Source of the DNA: an uncultured Prevotella sp.
Lineage (GTDB): Bacteria > Bacteroidota > Bacteroidia > Bacteroidales > Bacteroidaceae
Assembly (NCBI GenBank): GCA_937916405.1
Contig: CALFUF010000100.1
Location: forward strand, 1 to 21,888
Length of the DNA: 21,888 nucleotides
Direction of reading: 5' to 3'
This document shows positions 7,433-14,920 of this stretch, in pieces (the stretch's first letter is position 1; each line of letters starts with the position of its first letter). The notes under the pieces were generated by a model. It saw only the letters and a program-made list of their open reading frames with translations, did not search any database and had not been told where the DNA came from. The position numbers and the translations under genes were made by a program.

Positions 7433-8287
7433 ATGGTAGAACTAAAGAACGAGCAGTTGACGATTAAGGTCGCTGAGAAAGGAGCTGAGCTCCAGAGTGT
7501 GAAAGACAGTAAGGGACGTGAGTATATGTGGCAGGCTGGTCCTGAGTGGTCCCGCCATTCCCCCATCCTGTTTCCCTTGGTATGTAGTGTCAACGACAAC
7601 ACCTATCGGGTGGATGGCAAGGAGTATCACCTGCCTCGTCATGGCTTTGCCCGTGACAGTGAGTTTACCCTTATCTCACAAACGCAAGAGAAGGTGACCT
7701 TCGCCCTTCACGAGTCCGAGGAGACACTGAAGGTATATCCTTATCACTTCAATCTTGCCATCACCTATCGGCTGGAGGGTAACAGGGTACATGTCATCTG
7801 GCATGTAGAGAACACGGACACTCGTGAGATCCATTTCCAGATTGGGGGACATCCTGCCTTCAATATGCCCAGTGGCAAACTGGAGGGTATGATCAAGCTC
7901 GACAACGAGGAGCCTATGGATGCGTTGAAGAGTTATGCTGACGGCAGCCATGACATGGTGGAAATCCCCTTGGAGGCTGATATGGGTATTCTGGAGATCT
8001 CCAACGACTTCTTCCGTAATGACAGTGTGAAGATTCACAAGAGCCAGACCCAGCGTGCCATGCTGATGGACACCAATGGGGAGCCTGCCGTGACCGTCGA
8101 CTATAAGACACCTGTCTGTGCGTTCTGGAGTCCTTACGACAAACAAGCACCCTTCGTCTGCATAGAGCCGTGGTATGGTATCGGTGACCCGAGGGGCTTC
8201 AAGGGGGAGTTCAAGGACAAGCCCCTGATGAACCACCTGCAACCAGGTGCCTCCTTTATGTCGAAATACACAATCACTATCGGCTGA
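7433..8287 (+). CDS. Aldose 1-epimerase family protein (LacX-like)
   Basis: 284 residues. The fold family interconverts alpha and beta anomers of sugars. The LacX-like branch is cytosolic and its substrate is often unassigned. Visible landmarks are FPLVCSVNDNTY, then LPRHGFARDSEF with His70, then QIGGHPAFNMP with His140 and CIEPWYGIGDP with Glu245. These correspond to the two histidines and the catalytic glutamate of the epimerase family. No signal peptide is present. The start ATG at 7433 has the AACTATGG context, 2 nt after the upstream stop. The gene is convergent with rsgA, with a 176-nt repeat-rich gap between them. Confidence 0.9.
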   Translation: MVELKNEQLTIKVAEKGAELQSVKDSKGREYMWQAGPEWSRHSPILFPLVCSVNDNTYRVDGKEYHLPRHGFARDSEFTLISQTQEKVTFALHESEETLKVYPYHFNLAITYRLEGNRVHVIWHVENTDTREIHFQIGGHPAFNMPSGKLEGMIKLDNEEPMDALKSYADGSHDMVEIPLEADMGILEISNDFFRNDSVKIHKSQTQRAMLMDTNGEPAVTVDYKTPVCAFWSPYDKQAPFVCIEPWYGIGDPRGFKGEFKDKPLMNHLQPGASFMSKYTITIG

Positions 8288-8302
8288 TAGGACATAGTAA
8301 CG

Positions 8303-8467
8303 TTTTAAAGACAGAATAACATAATAGCGGTTATTGACAGAATAATATGTTAAAGACATAATAACATAATAATAAAAAAAGGTTAGAAGTATGGTCCTCC
8401 CCAAATATATTTCCACCCTTATATGTTAATATGTTATTATGTCTTTAAAAAGTTATTGTGTCTTTAG
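8303..8467. repeat. AT-rich repeats forming a large inverted repeat between convergent genes
   Basis: Units resembling AAAGACATAATAACATA occur at 8303-8326, 8331-8349 and 8350-8373 on the plus strand. They occur inverted at 8430-8447 and 8451-8467. An 18-nt exact inverted match pairs 8351-8368 with 8430-8447, leaving a 61-nt loop. The last inverted unit contains the TAA stop of rsgA (8466-8464). It could serve as a bidirectional terminator for the epimerase gene and rsgA, but there is no classic G/C stem. Confidence 0.7.
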
Positions 8468-9435
8468 TAGGCTTCGCGATATTTATTCTCGTCTTTATCC
8501 TCCAGCATGGAGAGATACGACTGATAACGGCTCTGGGCGATATAATGATCCTCTACCGCTTTCAGTACGGCACACCCTGGCTCATGGGTGTGGGTGCAAT
8601 CGGAGAACCGGCACTGCTTGGAGAACTCGAAAATCTCCTTGAAATAACTGGTCAGCTCCTCCTTCTCCATATCAAACGTACCAAAACCTTTGATACCCGG
8701 AGTATCGATGAGCCAACTGTTTGGGTGAGAGGTGAGAGGTGAGAGGTGAGAGGTGAGAGGTATCATTTCTGAGAAAGTCGTGGTATGCATACCCGTCTGG
8801 TGAGCCTCACTGATGTCGGCAACCCGCTGATTGGCATGAGGTGCCAGGAGATTTATCAGTGTCGACTTCCCCACTCCGCTATTACCACTCAACAAGGTCA
8901 CCTTTCCTTCCAGCAAGGGACGCAGCTCTTCCACCCCATCTCCTTTCTCTGCCGAGATAGCGTGGCACTCATATCCCACCGTCTCGTAAAGGTCTATCAT
9001 CATATCCTGATAGTGACGCTCCTCCTCATCAAGCAAGTCTGTCTTATTGAAAATGAGGATAACAGGAACGCTATAAGCCTCTGCCGAGGCAAGGAAGCGG
9101 TCGATGAACGTCGTGGAGGTCTCTGGCTTCACCACCGTGACCACCAGCATGGCGAGATCGACATTAGCGGCAAGGATATGACTCTGTTTCGACAGGTTGA
9201 TACTCTTGCGGATGATGTAATTACGACGATCCTCTATCTCGGTGATCCAGACCCCCTCCTGACCTCCCCCTGTTGAAGGGGAGGAAATAGTCACCCTGTC
9301 ACCGACGGCTACAGGGTTCGTAGAGCGTATTCCCTTGATGCGGAAATTACCCTTTATCTTACAATCGACAGTTGATCCATCGTCCGTCAGGACGGTGTAC
9401 CAACTGCCGGTATTCTTAATGACTAAGCCTTTCAA
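8464..9435 (-). CDS. rsgA: Small ribosomal subunit biogenesis GTPase RsgA
   Basis: Circularly permuted GTPase acting late in 30S subunit maturation. It has 323 residues. An N-terminal OB-fold (about 1-75) comes first, followed by G4 NKTD (130-133), G1/P-loop GNSGVGKST (184-192) and G3 DTPG (244-247). The C-terminal zinc-binding cluster is around CRFSDCTHTHEPGC (275-288). All key residues are present. The start is TTG at 9435, supported because MKGLVIKNTGSWYTV is the usual family N terminus and no upstream ATG fits. This TTG lies inside a TCAACTG-family repeat. Two further repeat elements are read through in frame: a G/C-rich palindrome giving PSTGGGQEG (53-61) and five TGAGAGG units giving PLTSHLSPLTSH (226-237). 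It is downstream of frr with a 21-nt gap. Confidence 0.95.
   Translation of the reverse strand: MKGLVIKNTGSWYTVLTDDGSTVDCKIKGNFRIKGIRSTNPVAVGDRVTISSPSTGGGQEGVWITEIEDRRNYIIRKSINLSKQSHILAANVDLAMLVVTVVKPETSTTFIDRFLASAEAYSVPVILIFNKTDLLDEEERHYQDMMIDLYETVGYECHAISAEKGDGVEELRPLLEGKVTLLSGNSGVGKSTLINLLAPHANQRVADISEAHQTGMHTTTFSEMIPLTSHLSPLTSHPNSWLIDTPGIKGFGTFDMEKEELTSYFKEIFEFSKQCRFSDCTHTHEPGCAVLKAVEDHYIAQSRYQSYLSMLEDKDENKYREAY
8726..8760. repeat. Five TGAGAGG heptamers inside rsgA
   Basis: 35 nt of perfect 7-bp repeat, the same family as in mnmA. It is read in frame on the minus strand between the G2-like HTTTFSEM segment and the G3 strand WLIDTPG. Copy numbers of 2, 5 or 8 keep the frame; other small changes would truncate RsgA just before G3. 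Confidence 0.95.
9263..9284. repeat. G/C-rich palindrome inside rsgA
   Basis: CCTCCCC (9263-9269) and GGGGAGG (9278-9284) form a 7-bp perfect stem with an 8-nt loop. A preceding CCCCCTCCT (9252-9260) extends the G/C-rich block. It resembles dispersed REP-like palindromes common in Bacteroidales intergenic regions. Here it is coding, and adds a Gly-rich loop to the RsgA OB-fold. Confidence 0.65.
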
Positions 9436-9459
9436 CTGTCAACTATCAACTGTCAACTA
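9432..9459. repeat. Four TCAACT(G/A) heptamers spanning the frr-rsgA junction
   Basis: Units at 9432-9438, 9439-9445, 9446-9452 and 9453-9459. The first contains the TTG start of rsgA (9435-9433), and the last contains the TAG stop of frr (9459-9457). The junction of the two genes is therefore built entirely of repeat. Confidence 0.85.
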
Positions 9460-10017
9460 GACAGTCATAATCTCCTTGTTCTTCGCCTCCATCAAGCCGT
9501 CGAGCTTCTTGATGAACTTGTCGTGAATCTTCTGCAGGTCGTTCTCAGCGTCCTTCTCGTTATCCTCAGAGAGACCGTCCTTAATCGCCTTCTTCAGTTT
9601 ATCCTTGATATCAGCACGTACGTTACGCACCTCCACCTTTGCCTTCTCAGCAATCTTGTTACACTGCTTCACCAAGTCACGACGACGCTCCTCGGTAGGC
9701 TGTGGGATACCCAGACGGATAATCTCACCGTTGTTCTCCGGGGTGATGCCCACGTCAGAGTCCATAATGGCTTTCTCGATATCACGGATCTGCTTTCTGT
9801 CCCAAGGTTTGATGGCGATGGTACGGGCATCCGGTGTTGAGATGTTAGCGACTTGGTTCAAGGGCACCTTAGAACCGTATGACTCTACACGTACGCCATC
9901 GAGGATGGCGACGTTGGCACGACCGGCACGAATTCGGTTCAGTTCCTCTTCCAGGAACATTGCCGCCATCTCCATGCGCTCCTCTGCTGAGGCTAATGTC
10001 TGTTTTACGTCTATCAT
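9457..10017 (-). CDS. frr: Ribosome recycling factor
   Basis: Frr splits post-termination ribosomes together with EF-G. It has 186 residues from the ATG at 10017, the usual family length. An in-frame TTG at 10047 would add ten residues but overlaps the promoter's -7 box, so it is rejected. Conserved segments are EEELNRIRAGRAN (about 23-35), VPLNQVANISTPDARTI, KAIMDSDVGITPENNG and IRLGIPQPTEERRRDL, and the C-terminal long helix with DIKDKLKKAIKDG and KIHDKFIKKLDGLMEAKNKEI. It is the first gene of a two-gene unit with rsgA. Confidence 0.97.
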   Translation of the reverse strand: MIDVKQTLASAEERMEMAAMFLEEELNRIRAGRANVAILDGVRVESYGSKVPLNQVANISTPDARTIAIKPWDRKQIRDIEKAIMDSDVGITPENNGEIIRLGIPQPTEERRRDLVKQCNKIAEKAKVEVRNVRADIKDKLKKAIKDGLSEDNEKDAENDLQKIHDKFIKKLDGLMEAKNKEIMTV

Positions 10018-10044
10018 AATTACTCTGTTTAATCGTTCTTCCGA

Positions 10045-10052
10045 CAAAGATA
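10045..10052 (-). promoter_or_regulatory. -7 box of the frr-rsgA promoter
   Basis: TATCTTTG on the minus strand matches TAnnTTTG and lies 27 nt before the frr ATG at 10017. The -33 region holds only a CTTG at about the right spacing. Confidence 0.55.
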
Positions 10053-10175
10053 CGCATTAAATTCCAAACAAGCAAGAATCTTGTCTAAAAAATATTCAAT
10101 TCTTTAATCCCACCTTACTTTTTGTTTCACCACCTATCTCTTTTGTTTCAATCTCATTCGAAATTGTTACACGCT

Positions 10176-10207
10176 ATTGCAAGTGTCAAAGTTAGTTTCT
10201 ATTTTTG
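10176..10207 (+). promoter_or_regulatory. Promoter for the GH115-GH43 unit
   Basis: ATTG at 10176-10179, exactly 20 nt, then TATTTTTG at 10200-10207, a good TAnnTTTG -7 box. It leaves about a 35-nt leader before the ATG at 10248. No regulator binding site was recognised. Confidence 0.6.
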
Positions 10208-10247
10208 TCAACAGTTATTTTCGCAATAATAATTAAAAACGAATGAT

Positions 10248-12776
10248 ATGAGAAAAGTAATTCTTACACTGATGCTCGTTTGTGCAGCCTTTATGAACGC
10301 TGCCGACAGCTTTGTTTCTTTTAAGAAAGGAGATGCGGGACTTGCCATCGCCCAGAACGGACAGGTCCTGAACATCGTTTATGACGCTAATGATGACGAG
10401 GGTATTCGCATCGCCGTCAAGAACCTGCAAGCCGACATCAAGGCAGTGACGGGTCTAACCCCGACTCTCAACACTCAACTGTCAACTGTCAACTCTCCAT
10501 GCATCATCATCGGTAGCCTGAACTCCCAGTTTATCCAGCCACTGACGAAGAAAGGGAAAGTGGCAAAGAAGGAACTACAGGATAAGACGGAGAAATATCT
10601 CTTGCAGACCATCTCCAATCCTATGGAGGGAATGAAAGAGGCACTGGTCATCGCCGGCTGTGACAAACGAGGAACGATTTACGGAATCTACGAGCTGTCA
10701 CGCCAGATCGGTGTGTCACCCTGGTATTGGTTTGCTGACGTGCCTGTCACACATCATGACAATATATATATTAAGAAAGGAGTCTTCACTGACGGGGAAC
10801 CGAAGGTGGCTTACCGAGGTATCTTCATCAACGACGAATGGCCCTCTTTTGCGCTATGGGCTATTGAGCATTTCGGAGGTATCAACTCCAAGTGTTATGA
10901 GCATATCTTCGAACTCCTGCTGCGCCTGAAGGCTAACTATATGTGGCCTGCCATGTGGAGCAGTGCCTTCTATGATGACGACCCGGAGAGCGGTGTCCTC
11001 GCTGATAAGATGGGCATCATCATGGGTACTTCACATCATGAGCCGATGGCACTCGCCCAACAGGACTGGAAGCGCCGTAAGGGACATGGGAAGTGGAGTT
11101 TTGTCAACAACCATGACGAGATGATAGACTTCTGGCGTGGCGGTGTGGAGCGATCCAAGAACTGGGAGACCATGTACACTGTCGGCATGCGAGGTGATGG
11201 TGACGAGGCGATGGAAGACAAGGCTTCCGTGGAACTGATGGAGCAGATTGTGAAAGAACAGCGTGAGCTGCTGGAGAAGGTCACAGGCAAGAAAGCCTCC
11301 GACATCCCACAGGTATGGGCTTTATATAAAGAGGTACAGGACTTCTACGAGCAAGGCATGAAGGTTCCCGATGATATCACCCTGCTGTTATGTGACGATA
11401 ACTGGGGTAACATCCGCCGTGTACCTGCGCTGAACGCGCCAAAGCGTAAAGGCGGCTTCGGCATGTACTACCATGTAGACTACGTAGGCGGTCCCCGTAA
11501 CTCGAAATGGATCAACGTCAGTCCTATCCCCCGTGTCTGGGAACAGATGAACCTTGCCTACCGCTATGGTGTCGATAAGATGTGGATCCTGAATGTGGGT
11601 GACCTGAAGCCGATGGAGTACCCCATCCAGTTCTTTCTCGATATGGCATGGAATCCCGACCAGTTCAACGCCCAGAACCTGTCGCAGCACAGCGTGGAGT
11701 TCTGTCGTAGTATCTTCGGTGACCAGTATGCCGAGGAGGCAGCCCGTCTGCTGCGCACCTATGCTAAGTTCAACCGTCGTGTGACTCCTGAGTTGCTGAA
11801 TATGCGAACCTATTCCGTTCACAACTACAATGAATGGGCTCGTGTGACAGGAGAGTACGACCAACTCGCCCTCGATGCTGATGCGCTGGGCAGTAAACTG
11901 CCCCAGGAGGCACAGGATGCGTGGTTCCAACTCTTAGGTTATCCCATCAAGGCAATGGCAAACCTCTATGATATGTATTACGCTCAGGCGATAAACCAGC
12001 GTCTTGCCAAACAAAACGACCCCATGGCGAACGGATGGGCGAAACGGGTAGAGGACTGTTTCAAGAAAGACGCTGCCTTCGCCGACCAGTATCATCAGAT
12101 GAAAGGAGGAAAGTGGAACCACATGATGGACGAGCAGTATATCGGTTATAAGTCATGGAAATCGCCAGATAAGAAAATCATGCCCGAGGTGAAACGAGTC
12201 GAGGGCACGGCACCCGCAGCCATCACTCTACCGACACCTGCCTATATCACTTATAACACACCGAAGGGAACACCGACATTCGTCGCCAAAGACGGTTATG
12301 TCAGCATCGAGCCTGAGCATTTCACCCGCAAGACGGATGGTAAGCAGGCACAATGGACGGTCATTCCCGAATTGGGACGCACCCTCTCGGCAATCACCAC
12401 GCATCCTGTTACGGCATCGGTCGACGGCATGGCAGTAGAGTATGACATGGAGATTCCCGCTGACGCGACGGCTCGTGTATTACTACGCTTCGCCCCCACC
12501 CTCAACTTCAACGGCACGGGGTTACGCTATGCGGTCTGCTTTGACGGTGGCGAGGAGCAGGTGGTCAATATCAATGGCGAGTATAAAGGAGAGTCGGGCA
12601 ACCAATGGCAGCGTGAGCATGCCATCAACTGCCAGACCATCCACGCCCTGAAGGCTGGTAAGCACACACTCCGCATCCGTCCGCTCGACAACGGACTGGT
12701 GCTCCAGAAGATTCTTGTTAACCTCGGTGGCTTGCATAAGTGTTATCTGGGACCTGACGAGACGTTGAAGAAGTAA
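10248..12776 (+). CDS. Glycoside hydrolase family 115, xylan alpha-1,2-glucuronidase
   Basis: Removes (4-O-methyl-)glucuronic acid side chains from xylan. It has 842 residues. A signal peptide, MRKVILTLMLVCAAFMNA, is cleaved near residue 18, so the enzyme is periplasmic or cell-surface. The N-terminal domain (about 20-185) is followed by the GH115 catalytic barrel. The barrel opens with YRGIFINDEWPSFALWAIEH (189-208) and includes RLKANYMWPAMWSSAFYDDD (226-245), GIIMGTSHHEPM (256-267) and LLLCDDNWGNIRRVP further on, all characteristic of the family. A helical region and a C-terminal beta-sandwich (about 680-842, starting near YVSIEPEHFTRK) follow. A TCAACTG heptamer run (10468-10495) encodes a surface-loop segment, NTQLSTVNSP. 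The TAA stop is the first three bases of a heptamer array. GH43 follows on the same strand. Confidence 0.93.
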   Translation: MRKVILTLMLVCAAFMNAADSFVSFKKGDAGLAIAQNGQVLNIVYDANDDEGIRIAVKNLQADIKAVTGLTPTLNTQLSTVNSPCIIIGSLNSQFIQPLTKKGKVAKKELQDKTEKYLLQTISNPMEGMKEALVIAGCDKRGTIYGIYELSRQIGVSPWYWFADVPVTHHDNIYIKKGVFTDGEPKVAYRGIFINDEWPSFALWAIEHFGGINSKCYEHIFELLLRLKANYMWPAMWSSAFYDDDPESGVLADKMGIIMGTSHHEPMALAQQDWKRRKGHGKWSFVNNHDEMIDFWRGGVERSKNWETMYTVGMRGDGDEAMEDKASVELMEQIVKEQRELLEKVTGKKASDIPQVWALYKEVQDFYEQGMKVPDDITLLLCDDNWGNIRRVPALNAPKRKGGFGMYYHVDYVGGPRNSKWINVSPIPRVWEQMNLAYRYGVDKMWILNVGDLKPMEYPIQFFLDMAWNPDQFNAQNLSQHSVEFCRSIFGDQYAEEAARLLRTYAKFNRRVTPELLNMRTYSVHNYNEWARVTGEYDQLALDADALGSKLPQEAQDAWFQLLGYPIKAMANLYDMYYAQAINQRLAKQNDPMANGWAKRVEDCFKKDAAFADQYHQMKGGKWNHMMDEQYIGYKSWKSPDKKIMPEVKRVEGTAPAAITLPTPAYITYNTPKGTPTFVAKDGYVSIEPEHFTRKTDGKQAQWTVIPELGRTLSAITTHPVTASVDGMAVEYDMEIPADATARVLLRFAPTLNFNGTGLRYAVCFDGGEEQVVNINGEYKGESGNQWQREHAINCQTIHALKAGKHTLRIRPLDNGLVLQKILVNLGGLHKCYLGPDETLKK
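10468..10495. repeat. Four TCAACTG-family heptamers inside the GH115 gene
   Basis: TCAACAC (10468-10474), TCAACTG twice (10475-10488) and TCAACTC (10489-10495). It is the same family as the frr-rsgA junction, read in frame as part of NTQLSTVNSP at residues 75-84. A copy-number change would frameshift the enzyme near its N terminus. Confidence 0.75.
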
Positions 12777-12857
12777 GAGGTGAGAGGTGAGAGGTAAGAG
12801 GTGAGAGGTGAGAGGTGAGAGGTAAGAGGTAAGAAGTGAGAGGTAAGAGGTAAGAGG
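12774..12857. repeat. Twelve T(G/A)AGA(G/A)G heptamers filling the GH115-GH43 gap
   Basis: An 84-nt tandem array begins with the TAA stop of GH115 (12774-12776). It contains six TGAGAGG, five TAAGAGG and one TAAGAAG unit, and decays into A-rich sequence before the GH43 ATG at 12878. It is the same family and plus-strand orientation as the arrays in mnmA and rsgA. Confidence 0.92.
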
Positions 12858-12877
12858 TGAGAATAAGAAATAAGATA

Positions 12878-14740
12878 ATGAGAAGAAAAGTATGGATATT
12901 CATTGGGGCACTACTGCCCATGTGTTTGATGGCGCAGAATCCCTATCTGCCCCTTTGGGAGCATCTGCCTGATGGGGAGCCTCGTGTCTTCGAGGATCCT
13001 GATCATTCAGGACGGTACCGTGTCTATATCACCGGGTCACACGACACCCACAACAATAAGTACTGTGGTATCGACGTACACATGTGGTCAGCACCTGTCG
13101 AGGACCTGAGTAAGTGGCGCGATGAGGGTGCCGTCTTCACCTATCAGATAGACGGACAGTGGGACACGATGTATGCCCCTGACATCGTGGAGGTCAAAGA
13201 CAAGAATACAGGGAAGAAGACCTACTGGCTCTATCCGCACTCCCGTGGGGACGGACGTGTCGGTATGGTATGCCGTGGCGACCGCCCCACAGGACCTTTC
13301 ACCCCTGTCAACCTGCAGAGCGACGGGCACCGCTGTGTCGATGGCTCCCCTATCAATTTCGACCCTGCCGCCTTCATTGAGACGGTTACCGATCCAAACG
13401 ACCCTGATTACCAGCGTGGCTACCGTGCTTATGCCTATTACGGGTTCAAGGGCTCGACTGGTTTCCAACTCGACCCCGAAAACATGTATGGGGTACGACC
13501 AGGAACTAACCAAGTCCATCCTTTTGTACCAGACGATTTTAAGTTCTTCGAGGCATCCAGTCTCCGACAGGTGGGTAACAAGTTTGTCTTTGTGTATTCC
13601 GGCTATAGTGGCAGTGAGTACGGACAGGGCGACAGCAACTCCACCCTGCGCTATGCCTATGCCGACAGTCCGATGGGTCCCTGGACACAAGGTGGTGTGT
13701 TGGTGGACTCCCGTGGTGTGGTGACCAGCGACGACGGTTCTCATCTCATCATAACTAACACAGGGCATAACACCCATGGCTCTCTGTTGGAGATCAATGG
13801 ACAGTGGTATATGTTCTACCACCGCTCCCCCCGTAATTTCGGCTATGCCCGTCAGGGTATGGTGGCACCTGTCCGTGTGACGTGGGACGAGAAACCAGTA
13901 GCCCAAGGCGGTAAGGTGACCATTACGGGCGAGACGACTTACAAGGCTGCAGATGGCAATGAATACAGGGGAGCGGAAGTTACCAGCGAGGGCTTTCAAC
14001 TCTTTGGTCTGCCTCCTTATCGCTACTACTCTGCAGGATATGCCTGTTATATGAGCGACCAGAACTGGTTGCAGGATAATTTCGATGTATGGAACAACGG
14101 CATGGTACTGAAGGGCATCCCTCATGGTGGTGTCGTAGGTTTCAAGTACTTCGGTTTTGGTGGACTGGCCAAAGACACCAAGGGGGTGCGTGCCTTTCAA
14201 GGGACCAAGAAGGGTGACGGTGCTATGCTCAACCTCTTCTTGTCACCCCGTACCTCAGAGGCTTTCCGCATCCACGTGAAAGTCGGTCAGCGGGAGGTCG
14301 CTGTCGTTGACATCCCAGCCCATTCTGAACGTAAGGTGACGGCATGGCAGGTGGCAGTACCACAAGTAGAGGGACTTCAAGATAAGCACGCCCTCTATCT
14401 TGTTGCCGAGGGACAGGAAGGAAAGATACTTTACAACCTGTACGGCATCGGTTTCTCGAAGAAAGGTACACCGTGTGAGTTACCTGTAGTGCCCACCGTG
14501 ACGATAACGGTGGATGGTAAGATATTAGTATTGCCCAAACAACCCGTCTTCGCCACCAATGAGAACGGCATCACCAAGACAAACACCTATCAGTTGCGCA
14601 CCACCCTGAACACCGACTCGCAAGTGAAAGTGACGGCAAGCAGTCCTGCTGTCAAGGTGGAGGTAGGTACTGTTATCAACGGCAGAGCCACTGTTCGCTG
14701 CACCTATCAGGGACAGGAGAAGGTATACCAAATCAACTGA
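12878..14740 (+). CDS. Glycoside hydrolase family 43-type enzyme with a C-terminal carbohydrate-binding-like domain
   Basis: 620 residues from the ATG at 12878; an in-frame GTG at 12857 lies in the repeat array and is rejected. A signal peptide (MRRKVWIFIGALLPMCLMAQ) is cleaved near residue 20. The five-bladed GH43 domain (about 25-340) shows GEPRVFEDPD near residue 33, YITGSHD at 50-56, MYAPDIVEV with Asp102 (pKa-modulator position), INFDPAAFI and KFFEASSLR with Glu225 as probable general acid. Aligning GEP with the usual (A/G)DP motif places a Glu (residue 34) where most GH43 enzymes have the Asp base. After about residue 385, PYRYYSAGYACYMS begins a beta-rich CBM6-like module, and a beta-rich tail follows. 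Paired with GH115, it probably acts as an arabinofuranosidase or xylosidase on arabinoglucuronoxylan; the substrate is inferred. Confidence 0.88.
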   Translation: MRRKVWIFIGALLPMCLMAQNPYLPLWEHLPDGEPRVFEDPDHSGRYRVYITGSHDTHNNKYCGIDVHMWSAPVEDLSKWRDEGAVFTYQIDGQWDTMYAPDIVEVKDKNTGKKTYWLYPHSRGDGRVGMVCRGDRPTGPFTPVNLQSDGHRCVDGSPINFDPAAFIETVTDPNDPDYQRGYRAYAYYGFKGSTGFQLDPENMYGVRPGTNQVHPFVPDDFKFFEASSLRQVGNKFVFVYSGYSGSEYGQGDSNSTLRYAYADSPMGPWTQGGVLVDSRGVVTSDDGSHLIITNTGHNTHGSLLEINGQWYMFYHRSPRNFGYARQGMVAPVRVTWDEKPVAQGGKVTITGETTYKAADGNEYRGAEVTSEGFQLFGLPPYRYYSAGYACYMSDQNWLQDNFDVWNNGMVLKGIPHGGVVGFKYFGFGGLAKDTKGVRAFQGTKKGDGAMLNLFLSPRTSEAFRIHVKVGQREVAVVDIPAHSERKVTAWQVAVPQVEGLQDKHALYLVAEGQEGKILYNLYGIGFSKKGTPCELPVVPTVTITVDGKILVLPKQPVFATNENGITKTNTYQLRTTLNTDSQVKVTASSPAVKVEVGTVINGRATVRCTYQGQEKVYQIN

Positions 14741-14872
14741 ATTTCAGCATCTGCCAATAGTCCCAAAGACATTCTTTCATTCTGCTGTTGTTGACTGACA
14801 AGGAAATCATTGCCTCAAACTCGTGTTTTATGTTAAAAATGCAGTTAAAATATTTCTTTCTTGGCAAAATAT

Positions 14873-14903
14873 TTTGATGTTTGACAAATAAGATATAATT
14901 TTG
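14873..14903 (+). promoter_or_regulatory. Consensus promoter for the AbiE-like operon
   Basis: TTTG at 14873-14876, 19 nt, then TAATTTTG at 14896-14903, followed by the ATG at 14921 after 17 nt. The upstream part of this gap (14741-14870) carries no recognisable element. Confidence 0.75.
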
Positions 14904-14920
14904 CAGCGGCAAACAGAGAT

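Noticed and set aside
12774..12857. CRISPR array
   Set aside because: The repeat is a continuous 7-bp tandem without spacers, and no cas genes are present.
13088..14200. Long minus-strand ORF of 370 codons opposite GH43
   Set aside because: Antisense open frame caused by codon bias of the GH43 gene; it has no recognisable domain, start signal or promoter.
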